Shown one piece after another: positions 20,880-31,575 of a stretch of DNA of 64,000 nt. A program made the translations under genes and the position numbers. Origin of the DNA: Nemophila menziesii. Its lineage: Eukaryota; Streptophyta; Magnoliopsida; Boraginales; Hydrophyllaceae. The notes beneath the pieces are model-generated. The model was not told where the DNA came from, ran no database searches, and was given only the letters and a program-made list of their open reading frames with translations. The stretch lies in the NCBI GenBank assembly GCA_029959085.1, contig JARWIR010000038.1:6511529-6575528 (forward strand), written 5' to 3'. The stretch's first letter is position 1. Each line of letters starts with the position of its first letter.

Positions 20880-23800
20880 ATGGAAGATCCAGATGTAGGG
20901 TGGGAGATAGAAGAGTACCGCTCTTCTTCTGATTGTTTACAAAAAGATCCAGATGAAGAGTGGGAGATAGAAAAGTACCCCTCTTCTTCTGATTATTTAC
21001 AAGAAGAGGAGGGTAAAAAAGGTAAGGTAAAATGGATCTTGGAAAAAAGTTTAGGTATAGGAAAGAAGGTTATAATCATGGGTTTTGTTATTACATCTGT
21101 GCCACTCATTCTCCCGTCTGTTATAGTTGTCTCTACAATTGGGTTGTCTGTCTCGGTCCCTTTCGGGGTGATGTTCACAAGTTACGTATGCACTCAAACA
21201 CTCATGAACAAGTTGTTACCAATTCCAACTTCATATCCTATGTTGGAGTATGAAGAGGAAATAAATAAAGAAATTGAGTATTTTATTATGGAAGAGGAGG
21301 AAGATATGAAGGGAAGGATCGAAGAAATAATTGAATTGGAGACATATGAAAAAAATGAGTTGGATCGAGAGTATGAAGATGACCTCAAGGATATTGAGCA
21401 ATATGATGAAAGGGGCAAAGATGGAATTGTGCATGTTAATTTAGAAGATGCTGAAAATGAAGAAATGGAGGATCTAAAGGAAGGGGTAGAAACGAGATTA
21501 GAAATATTGGATGATGGAAAGGAGTTGGCACGGGAAGAAGATGAAAGAGATGAAATGAAGGATTTAAAGGGAGTGGTAGAAAAGAGAATCGAATTAGTGG
21601 AGCATGAAAATGAGTTGGCACGGGAAGATGACGATTATGACCTTCGGGCAGAGGAGGAAAGATCGGCTAACGAAGGGGAACATCTTGAAGAAGGCTATGA
21701 GGAAGATGTTGAAGATTTTATAGAGGTGCCCGAGGTAGTGATAGATATGAAGATTGAAAATGAATTGGCATGCGAAGATGACGATTATGACCTTCGGGCA
21801 GAGAAAGAAACATTGGCTAATGAAGGGGAACATCTTGAAGATGAAGGTTACGTGGAAGATGTTAAAGATGATGTAGAGGTGCCTGAGGTAGTGGTGGATC
21901 TGAAGATTGAAAATGTGTTGGCACGAGAAAATGATGATTATGACCTTGGGGAAGCTGAAGAAAGACTGGCCAAGGAAGGGGAACATCTTGAAGAAGAAGG
22001 TTATGAGGAAGATGTTGAAGATGATATAGAGGTGCCCGAGGGAGTGATAGATATGAAGATTGAAAATGAGTTGGCATGCGAAGATGTCGATTATGACCTT
22101 CGCGAAGTGGAAGAAAGATTGGCTAATGAAGAGGGAGAAGAAGGTTACGTGGAAGATGTTAAAGATGATATAGAGGTGCCTGAGGTAGGGGTGGATGTAA
22201 AGATTGAAAGTGTGTTGGCGCGGGAAGATGACGATTATAACCTTGGGGTAGAGGAAGAAAGAATGGCTAATGAAGGGGGATGTTTTAAAGCAGAAGTTTA
22301 TGAGGGAGATGAAGATGATATAGAGGTACCAGAGGCAGTGGTGGATGCGAAGACGGAAAATGTGTTGGCACAGGAAGGTGACAATTATGACCTTGGGGAA
22401 GCGGAAGAAATGTTGGCTAATGAAGGGGGATATTTTAAAGAAGAAGGTTATGTGGAAGATGTTAAAGATGATACAGAGGTGCCTGAGGTAGTGATAGATG
22501 AGAAGATTGAAAATTTATTGGCATGCAAAGATGACGATCATGACCTTGGAGAAGCGGAAGATAGATTGGCTAATGAAGGGGGACGTTTTAAAGAAGAAAT
22601 TTATGAGGGAGATGTTGATGTAGAGGTACCCGAGGTAGTGGTGGGTGTGAAGATTGAAAAGGTGTTGGCACGTGAAGATGACGATTATGACCTTGGAGAA
22701 GCGGAAGAAAGATTGGCTAGTGAAGGGGTATGTTTTAAAGAAGAAGGTTATGTGGGAGATGTTAAAGATGATATAGAGGTGCCTGAAGTAGTGATAGATG
22801 AGAAGATTGAAAATGTTTTGGCACGCGAAGATGACGATCATGACCTTGGAGAAGCGGAAGAAAGATTGGCTAATGAAGGGGAACATCTTGAAGAAGAAGC
22901 TTATGAGGAAGATGTTGAAGATGATATAGAGGTACCCGAGGCAGTGGTGGGTGTGAAGATTGAAAATGTGTTGGCACGGGAAGATGACGATTATGACCTT
23001 GGGGAAGCGGAAGAAAGATTGGCTAGTGAAGGGGGATGTTTTAAAGAAGAAGGTTATGTGGAAGATGTTGAAAATGATATAGAGGTGCCTGAGGTAGTGA
23101 TAGATGAGAAGATTGAAAACGAGGATGTAACAGAAACAGAAGAAAATATTGATGAGGTGTTATTTCCTGAGATTAGGCTAATTATAGCAAGGACCATCGT
23201 CGGAGAAATTCTAAAGGACGAGAGGGTAACTGAAGATGAAGATGTTGATATGGAAGAGAAAGAGACTCTACTGTTGGAGAAGATTATGCATGAAGGTAAT
23301 GTCGAAGAAGAAGCAGAAGCAGAAGAAGATGGCCTTAGTCTTGTTACAATCACAGAAAAATCAATTGAAGAAGAAGACGCGCATGTCCACTTGTTGAATG
23401 AAGACTATACAATGGGAGATAAGAGAGATTCAGTTGTGCTCGAGGAGAATGTGTTTGAAACTGAAAGATTACTTGAAGAAGGCTGCTTAATGGAGAATTC
23501 AAGAAAGCGAAGAAGAACAAATGAAGATAATATCGGACTTGTAGCCGAAGAGGTTGAGCCCGAACCCGAACCTGAGACTGAACCCGAACCTGAAATGGAG
23601 GATATACTTGCAGAAAATGATGACATCATAGTAGAAGAGAAGCTGATTGAGCAAGAACAAACTGGAGAGGGAGTTGAATCAGATTCAAATTATCTTATAA
23701 TGGAACATGAGGAAATCTTGGTCTGTTCAAATAGAGTGATGACAGAAACTGCTGCTGATGAAAATGATACATCTGAAGTCGAAAGCAACTATGAAGGTGA

Positions 23801-24324
23801 ACTTTTGAATTTTATATTATTACAAATTACAAGTACATGTTATATGGCTCTATGTCCGAGTCAATCTGCTGACTAAACCTATTTTTCAGGGACTAATAGA
23901 GCAACAGAGTATATTTTGAAGGAAAGTGTGGATCTCATTGAGATCCCAATTACAGAGTTCAACTCCAAGCCTGAACAACGTGACAATAGTTCTAAAACGG
24001 ATTCCGAAGTGCATTTGGAAAAGGTTAGTTCTCAAGAAATCTAATTTGATAGTAATGTCTTGTATTTGTTGTGGGGACTAATGTTGCAAATTTTTGTTTT
24101 GACAGGATTCGATTGTAGGAGAAAAGAAAATATGGGAGCAAATAGATGCATTACGAACAATAGTTGGATATAAAGGTAACCATAAAAAATCATGCTTTGA
24201 TGAAGTGAAAGATTTATATATCTTTACTGGAGTTGAACCACCATCCTCGTTCGAGAACACCAAAGATCTTGATGAGCTGAATCACAAACTTAAGTTTCTT
24301 ATGTCAATTGTAGGAGTTAAATAA
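20880..24324 (+). CDS. acidic repeat protein with N-terminal membrane hairpin, uncharacterised
   Basis: The coding exons are 20880-23796, 23890-24023 and 24106-24324. All junctions are GT-AG, the phases fit, and the product is about 1089 aa. The ATG at 20880 is the first in frame; the frame opens earlier only with GTG. Residues 1-42 are a duplicated DP(D)..WEIE.Y.SSSD.LQ unit. Residues 64-110 are hydrophobic with three prolines (75, 79, 94), suggesting a membrane hairpin or two close helices. Residues 243-745 are ten ~50-aa acidic repeats. A basic RKRRR patch and an EPEPEPE stretch follow. The last ~80 residues (KIWEQIDALRTIVGYKG, then DLYIFTGVEPP, then LKFLMSIVGVK) look conserved; I remember similar C-termini in uncharacterised plant proteins. 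The function is unknown. Membrane tethering with a long charged tail is inference. Confidence 0.85.
21606..23113 (+). repeat. ten tandem ~150-bp coding repeats in alternating A/B types
   Basis: Each unit encodes EN.LARED DDYDL..AEERLANEG.....E.Y..DV.DDIEVPEVV.D.KI, with 48-51 residues per unit. Odd units mostly read Y-E-(E/G)-D-V/E-E-D; even units read Y-V-E-D-V-K-D. The array therefore appears built from ~300-bp dimers. The units are similar at DNA level as well, and all preserve the frame. Confidence 0.9.
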
Positions 24325-24397
24325 GGATTTCTTTTAAAGTCTTGTAGTAATGTTTTCGTGAACATTCGATGTTCTTGGTTCAGTTTGTATATATGTA

Positions 24398-24420
24398 GGG
24401 GTTTGTAATAAACTTGGTAA
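24398..24420 (+). terminator. probable polyadenylation region of the acidic repeat-protein gene
   Basis: GTAATAAACTTGG at about 24405-24417 contains AATAAA about 80 bp after the stop codon, with U-rich sequence on both sides. This is an assignment by position only. Confidence 0.4.
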
Positions 24421-24597
24421 AAGGCATCTTTTCAGATAGATTTGTGTGCTTTAGTGGAAATTTGGAATTATCTTTGGGTTAATTAATAATTTTGCTGATG
24501 GATTTGTGTGAATTATTTTTACATATTGTATATTGAGTGTAATGAATGGAGTCCTAAATTTGGTATTAAAGTACAACAAAATTGTAACATTAGATGG

Positions 24598-24699
24598 ATC
24601 AGCTTTTCCAAGTTTGGGATAGGATAGTTTGCAATGTAATACTTATGAATCAGCTTTTCCAAGTTTGGGATAGGATAGTTTGCAGTGTAATACTTATGA
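24598..24699. repeat. 51-bp tandem duplication
   Basis: ATCAGCTTTTCCAAGTTTGG and what follows, up to ...CTTATGA, occur twice in a row starting at 24598 and 24649. The copies differ at one base (GCAATG versus GCAGTG). Confidence 0.9.
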
Positions 24700-25758
24700 C
24701 ATCAGGTATCACATTCTGATTACTCAATTATTTCAGAATCTTTTTTCACAGTTAACGCTCCACCTTTTTTTAATTATATTTGGACTTTGAAGCAAAAGAT
24801 TAAAGCACAAGAGGTATATGTGCATTTCAATAAGGGTTGCTTTGTCCGTTATTTTACATTTCCTTATGAACTTCATATAAAGTAACACAATCCCCAGTGC
24901 TGCTTCCGGTTTAAAGGTAATTGACTTAATGTGGTTTTTAAGTTTTTACATCTTTGATGGAGTAGTATCTATTCATATACTATTTGTGCCACAACCAACT
25001 AGATATGGTTCACCAGTGAGAAATCGACTAATATGAGCAACTAATATGAAATCGACTAATATGAGACATACAATTTAGAGACAAGTGTAAGAATTTGATG
25101 AACAAGTAAGTAACTAAAAAATATGATTTTGGTGGATTTAAGATCATGATATTCATATTTATAGTAAAATTTATTTTTTTGAATTTTTTATATATTTATT
25201 TAGTAATTGTAATCAATACATAAAAAATCCTTCGGTCCAAACTTCTGAACCTACCCTTCACCATATATTCCACCTTATTTAGTTGTGAAAGTTTGATCGA
25301 GGAGATCATGTCAAAGGTTTGAAACTTCAAAAGAGGCTTTGTAATGTGCAAAGCGTGTAGTTGTGCAAAATATGGCGTGCCATGTATGGCCGATCTTATA
25401 AATTTGAAAACTCTGGGCAATATTTTAAATAACTTTTTATATTAGTAGAAATTAACAAAATGCTACAAACGTTGTGAAAGATATTTTATTTAGTTAAGGT
25501 TAGAAATAATTTTAAGATTTGAAATTAGTTCGGCATTAAAAAATTTGAGTCGAAAAGGTTTGATATATCTATGAAGATTTTATATTTACCATTTAAATAG
25601 CTTTTACTTATACAACAACTGGAATATTTTTCAAACGACACCTATCTTCTTTTCATTTGAAATAAAATTAGATCGGCTCCAAATTCACATTACACAAAAT
25701 TTGCATGAAACTGATATAAAATTACAGAATTTCCTAGTATATTTTAACACTATAATGA
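24700..25758. other. intergenic, nothing recognised
   Basis: AT-rich sequence with only short ORFs. The 74-codon reverse ORF at 25196-25420 has no recognisable motif. Confidence 0.5.
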
Positions 25759-25767
25759 TATTAAAAA

Positions 25768-27134
25768 GGGGCAACGCCCAATTAATTACGCGGAGAAGGT
25801 AAGTATTCTCTATTCATTACAACTTCAACTTAATTCCCAATTAAGCACAAAATATTATCCAATTACCAAAATATCCTTCCACCTATTATTAATTACTTTA
25901 ATTATATATTTTATTAATTATAGTTTAATGTTTATTTATTTTTTTAAGATTTTTTTTAAATATTTTTTTTTAGAAATATTTTTTTTTCGATTTTTTTTTT
26001 AATTTTTTTTTTCCGAATTTTTTTTTTCGAAATATTTTTTTTCGATTTTTTTTTTCAAGACTTTTTTTTCCCGAATTTTTTTTTTTCGAAATTATTTTTT
26101 TTTTCGATTTTTTTCCCCGAAATTCTTTTTCCATGATAACATGATGTAGGATTAGTACATATGATAATTGTGTGTTAAAGTAACACAAAATCATATGTGT
26201 TGTGTGTTGCATGAACACTCAATATGTATAATATTGAGTTGTTTAAACACACATAAATAACAAATTGTGTGATACATGAACACAAAACCAGACAGACATA
26301 ATATTTGTACACAAAGGTATAGAATAATGTATATGTAGGCTGATTATGTGTTCATGCAACAGCAATTGCTGGAAGTATGTGTTACAGTAACACACAACAG
26401 TATGGGTTTTGTGTTGGTAAGATACACAATGCGTTTATCATTTACAGTTTTGCGTTGCTTAAACACACACAAATAACAGTTGTGTGTTGCAGGAACACAG
26501 AATAAGATATACAGAATATTTGTACATAGTAATAGATAATAGTGTACAGATAGTCTGAACATCTGATTGTGTGTTAATGTAACACACAAATGCTTGATGT
26601 GTGAGTTACAGTAACACAAAACAGTATGGACTTGTGTGTCATTTACAGTTTTGCGTTGCTTAAACACACACAAATAACAATTGTGTGTTGCAGGAACACA
26701 GAATAAGATATACAGAATATTTGTACACAGTAATAGATAATAGTGTACAGATAGTCTGAACATCTGATTGTGTGATAATGTAACACACAATTGCTTGATG
26801 TGTGAGTTACAGTAACACAAAATCTTCGGAAAAAAAAGATTTCGAAAAAAAAATTCGGAAAAAAAAAATTCGGAAAAATAAATTTAAAAAATAATTTCCG
26901 AAAAAAAAATTCGAAAAAAAAAATTAAAAAATAAATCCAGATATTAAATATAAATATAATATAAATATATAATAAAATAAAAAACCATATAAGGGCAATA
27001 ATGGAAGGTAAATATGACCATGTGCTTAATTAAGAATTAAGTTGAAAATTTGTGAGTAAGTAGGAAGTAATTTCCTCTTTCCTTTTTTTTTGAGAATGAA
27101 AAGTGAGAAAGTGTAATTAATTGGGAATTATCTC
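25768..27134. mobile_element. 1.37-kb non-autonomous MULE-like element with 9-bp TSD
   Basis: The 9-bp repeat TATTAAAAA lies at 25759-25767 and 27135-27143. The ends share CCCAATTAATTAC in inverted orientation. A second inverted block follows about 50 bp further in (AACTTAATTCCCAATTAAG against its complement at 27025-27046). Inside are T-rich/TTCG and A-rich/CGAA arms (25940-26120 and 26825-26940) that are also inverted. The centre holds ~200-bp tandem repeats. No ORF encodes anything recognisable. The outermost six or so bases of the TIRs match poorly, so the precise ends carry some doubt. Confidence 0.7.
26235..26822. repeat. three ~201-213-bp tandem repeats inside the MULE-like element
   Basis: The last two units share GCGTTGCTTAAACACAC at 26452 and 26653 (period 201) and are nearly identical. 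A diverged first unit starts near 26240 with GTTGTTTAAACAC. Each contains short inverted words such as TGTGTTACAGTAACAC. The 158-codon reverse ORF across them simply reads the repeat twice. Confidence 0.85.
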
Positions 27135-27254
27135 TATTAAAAATATACATATGAATTACATAAAAAATATAAATACAAATATAATTATACTTATGATAGA
27201 TAAGTATTATAACCAATATATAAAAACTTATGTTCAATCAATAAAAATTTATTT

Positions 27255-30200
27255 CAAGGGTTTGAAAATATAGCTGATGGGGAATGTGCATACATGGGAA
27301 ATTATACAACTATGGGCATCCTTGGCAAAGGAAAAGCGTGTCTTAAATTTACCTTTGGCAAGACCTTATCCCTTAACGATGTTTTGTATGTCCCCACGCT
27401 TCGTAGAAATTTAGTTCTGGGTCTTTTCTGAACAAAACTGGACTTAAACTTGTTTTTGAGGGTGGAAACATAATTACCTTTAAAAATTATGACTTTGTAG
27501 GAAAATATTGCCTTAATGGTGGATTATTTGTACTTAATGTTATTTCTATTTTTAATGAAAATACATCTACTTCTACTTATATTGTTGAATCTTTTGATAT
27601 GTGGCACGCTAGATTAGGACACTTAAATGTTTTCTCTGTTAAGAGACTTAAAACTCATAGACTAATACCTGGAAACTATAGTGACGACTTATTTACATGT
27701 CAAATATGTGTAGAGGCTAAACATGCGAAAAATTCCTTTAAAAATGTGACTAGTAGAGAAACTCAACTCTTAGAACTAGTGTATTCTGATATGGCTGACA
27801 TTAAAACTACCACTAGCAGAGGATAAATTTTTTAACTATATGACTTTTGTAGATGACGATGACTATTCTAGGTTCACCAAAGTACACCTTCCAAAGTCTA
27901 AGGATGAAACATAATCTATCTTTTTAAAATATAAGATTGAGGTTGAAACCCAACTAGATAGAATGATTAAAAGGTTTAGGTCTAATAGGGGCGGTGAATA
28001 TAGTTCAAACACACTTAAAGAATTTTGTGAACGTAATGGAATTATTCATGAACTTACTGCCCCTTATACAACCCAACAAAATGGTATATCTGAAAGGAAA
28101 AATAGATCCCTTAAAGAAATGATGAATGCCATGTTAATAAGTTCAGGCCTACCATCCAACATGTGGGGGGGAGCTGTCTTATCTGCATGTTATGTATTAA
28201 ACTGAGTACCCCATAAACATATAGATAAGACCCTTTACGAGTTGTGGAAAGGATATCCACCAGACCTGGAATTTTTAAGAGTGTGGGGGTGTTTGGCCAA
28301 GGTAGCATTATCTGAATTTAAGAGAGTGAACATTGGACCCAAAACCGAGACTCTTTTCTTATAGGATATGCCCAAATAAGTGCAACTTATATATTTATGT
28401 CCTTAGTTGATAACACTATTAATGAATTTAGAGATGCTGAATTCTTAGAGCATATATTTTCCTTGAAAAGGAATATTGTTCATAACGCCTCCTCATCTAC
28501 CAGTAATGACTCACCAGTCAATACTGCAATACGTGTTAGTGATAACTTGTCTACTTCTCTACCCTCCTCGAGTTCAAGAACACACCCTGATAACGAAATT
28601 AGGAGAAGTAAAAGAAGTAAGGCCAGAGTCTAGTTTTGGACTAGACTTTATCACTGCTTTCATGACTGGGGATTTTCACATAGATATGCTATGTGAAGAA
28701 CTAGTATCTTGTTTCCTTCTTGAAGAAACTAAGACTTTTTCCGAGGCTATGAAATCCATAGATGCCAGCTTCTGGAAGGGAGCGGTAAACAGTGAGATAG
28801 AACCCATTAGATCAAACCACACTTGGGACTTAATTGACTTACCAAAGGGATGTAAGCCAATTAGTAGCAAATGGATCTTTAAGATAAAATTAAGACTTGA
28901 TGGTTCCATAGAGAAATTTAAGGCTAGACTAGTAATTCGAGGCTTTACTCAAAAGAAAAGCTTGGACTACTTTAACACCTATTCCCATGTGACCAAAATA
29001 GTAAACATAAGAACTTTAATTGCCTTAACTTCCATTCATAAACTCAGTATACATCAGATGGGTGTTAAGACCGCCTTTTTGAACAGAGACTTACATGAAA
29101 AGATATATATGGTACAACAGACTTACATGAAGAGATATATATGGTACAACCCGAATGGTTTGTAGCTTTTGGTCAAGAAAGCAAAGTATGCAAGATTATA
29201 AATCTTTATATGGTTTGTAACAAGCACACAAACAATGGTACAAAAAATTAGATAGTACTTTAGTTAACGATGGCTTTATAGTCAACACTTCTGATTCATG
29301 TGTTTACATGAAAGTGATAGGATCTGAATGTGTGATCATCTGTCTATACGTAAATGACATGCTGATCTTTGACACTAACCTTAAAGTCATTAATGAGACT
29401 AAGGACTTCTTATCATCTAAATTCGAGATGAAAGATATGGGTAAAACTAATGTTATCTTAGGAGTTAAGATCTTAAAAAATGAAAGTGGTATATCCCTTA
29501 GTCAATCTCATTATGTAGATAATCTGTTGAGGAGATTCAACTCCTTTGATGTCACACCCGCCAGAACCCCTTAGTATTCATTTGACTAAGAACAAGGGAA
29601 ATGTAATATCTCAAACTGAATATGCTAAGATAATATGAAGTGTGATGTTCTTAATGAACTACACTCGACCTAATATTACCTATGCCGTAAGTAGATTTAG
29701 TCGCTATACCCATAACCCTTAGTAGTGAACACTGGGCCGCACTTCAAAGATTACTGAAATATCTAAGAGGTACTATGGATATAGGTATACACTATAGTAG
29801 GTTCCCTGCTGTCCTGGAAGGCTATTATAATGCGAATTGGATATCAGATAATGATGAAGTGAGCTCTGCTAGTGGTTATGAGTTTTCCTTAGGTGGAGGA
29901 GCTATATACTGGAAGTAATCAAAACAAAATTTTATAGCACAGTCAACCATGTAATCCGAGTTTATAGCGCTAGAGTTGTCAGGACAAGAAGCCGAATGGT
30001 TGAGAAGTCTCCAAGCATACGTACCATTATCGGAAGATAAAGTTGTACCAGTTTCTCTTCATTGTGACTAGCAAGAGACTTTCAGCGTTGCTCACAACAA
30101 CACCTATAATGGAAAACGGAGACATATTCGAATCAGACATAGCTCAGTAAAACAGTTATTGAAGAATGGTGTGATATCACTGGACTTTGTCAGATCCGAG

Positions 30201-30275
30201 AAAAATCTGTCTGATCCATTCACTAAAGGTTTAACCAGGAGAGCAGTTCTGGAAATGTCGAGGGGGGGGGGGGGG
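27255..30275 (+). pseudogene. decayed Copia pol (protease end, integrase, RT, RNase H)
   Basis: The order on the + strand is canonical Copia. A protease/linker part at 27280-27420 reads GILGKGKACLKF then LNDVLYVPTLRRNL. A GAG-pre-integrase domain follows at 27599 (MWHARLGHLN...C..C..AK). The integrase core at 27960-28205 reads RSNRGGEYSS...TAPYTTQQNGISERKNR. The RT starts at 28740 (WKGAVNSEIE...KWIFKIK...KARLVIRGFTQ). The catalytic YVDD reads YVND near 29347 (ICLYVNDMLIF). RNase H runs from 29830 to 30240. Several stops and frameshifts, including a small local duplication at 29095-29145, disable it. The 5' LTR, PBS and gag are absent, so the left end is truncated near 27255. Confidence 0.85.
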
Positions 30276-30276
30276 G
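30262..30276 (+). other. polypurine tract expanded to 15 G
   Basis: ATGTCGA is followed by 15 G and then TGAGGCTTAAGCCC. This is the usual position of the Copia polypurine tract next to the pol C-terminus (the SRGM.LKPI region). The normal tract has about five G, so this is an expansion or an assembly artefact. Confidence 0.6.
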
Positions 30277-30363
30277 TGAGGCTTAAGCCCATTCATAAGG
30301 GACATATGGATGACATATGATGCACTACTTACCCATCCCTATGGCATAAAACAAGTGCAAATG

Positions 30364-30620
30364 AGGTTGAGTTTTGACTTCAATTATTCAAAACCCTTTG
30401 TGGTGGCCCTATTGAGACAGACTTGATGAATTCACTGATGATTAATTAAAGGTTGAGTTTAACTCTTAATGATATTCATAACCCTATGTGGCGGTCCTAC
30501 TGAGACGAACTTGATGAACTCACCGACATATGATGAGGTTGAGCTTTAGGTCTCTTAATGACTTCAAGACCCTTGAGGGGTAGTCTATGCTGTATAGACA
30601 TTCTTGAAATCACCTATGTG
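30364..30620 (+). repeat. three 86-bp repeats in the 3' part of the Copia element
   Basis: AGGTTGAG starts units at 30364, 30450 and 30536. Each is followed by a CTTAATGA-type word, an ACCCT.TG.GG word and GA..GACTTGATGAA.TCAC. The third copy is the most diverged. Confidence 0.75.
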
Positions 30621-30704
30621 AGTGTAAAAGTGGTGTCTGCTTTCTATAAAAGACTAGAGTAGTCTTTTTAGAGCACACATGTTATGCTGCAGATCTCAGT
30701 TTTG

Positions 30705-30780
30705 CGACCTAGGCGGTCGACCGGGGCCTAGCGCCTAGCGCCTAGCCGGGATTACACGGGGCCTAGGCGGAATTATACGG
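30705..30780. repeat. GC-rich CCTAGCG/CCTAGGCGG repeat island
   Basis: GCGACCTAGGCGGTCGACCG is followed by GCGCCTAGCGCCTAGCC and CCTAGGCGG within about 70 bp. This stands out in AT-rich DNA, and the words CCTAGGCG and CGCCTAGC are inverted relative to each other. It resembles a scattered CCTAGGCG-type repeat, but its origin is unclear. Confidence 0.6.
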
Positions 30781-31002
30781 TTTTGAATCCCGTTGTGTAA
30801 TTTTGTATTTAGTATTATATATGTAGTAATTATAGCAATTTTGACGATTTAAGTAATAAATATCATCTAACAACACTATAGTAAATATAAAAATACTAAA
30901 AATTGAGTTATAATCAATTAAAGAATTCTCGAGAATAAGAAACATAACGAGAAGGCCTATGGTCGTGGAAAGGATGAGGGCCAACTTTATTTTAGATAGA
31001 TG

Positions 31003-31130
31003 GCATTAGTAAGATTTTGGAGAGAAACACTTCTTTCGTTGTTAAGCGTGTTTACAGAGAAGGTAATGCATGTATGGACTTGCTAGCTAAATTAAGACTA
31101 AAACATACTAATGTATGTTCTAGATACATT
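31003..31130 (+). pseudogene. LINE RNase H (RVT_3) C-terminal fragment
   Basis: From 31009 the frame reads SKILERNTSFVVKRVYREGN, then ACMDLLAKLRLKHTN. This matches the end of RNase H-like domains in plant LINEs (V.REGN..AD.LAKL). It is a short relic just left of the insertion site of the next LINE. Confidence 0.6.
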
Positions 31131-31575
31131 GATCCACCAAATAAAATATGGAATGTGCTCACGAAAGGCAAATTCAAATGAAAATCTCTTTGGAGAATTT
31201 TCAAGTCGAAAATGTTGTATAATTTATTTTTTTCACGATATAAGAACCTCCCTTGTAAGGAAAAAAACACCTCATTTTGATAACCCATCATTTTGGGAAG
31301 GAATGATTATAAGGAGTAAATTAAAAAAACAAGCAGGGCGGATGTGAACAATGTGAAATTCTCTCTCAACCATCCTTCCTCCCCTCTCCCCTCCCTCCCT
31401 TATCTATAATCCTTTACACCGCCTATCACCTCCACCACCACCACTAAAATCAATCCTTATACTACTTTTTCCCCTTCCATAGCAAGTTATTTTCTTACCA
31501 ATCTCATATCACAAGCTTTTTACTCCTTTTCTTCCTAATTTTGAATAGTCCTTCTCGTAACACATAACTTTAACC

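Noticed and set aside
21594..22886. several hydrophobic reverse-strand ORFs
   Set aside because: They are antisense shadows of the Glu/Asp-rich repeats of the forward gene; GAA/GAT codons give Phe, Leu and Ile on the other strand.
26344..26820. 158-codon reverse ORF with cysteine and tyrosine
   Set aside because: It reads the 201-bp tandem unit twice. The apparent repeated protein follows from the DNA repeat, and no domain or start context supports it.
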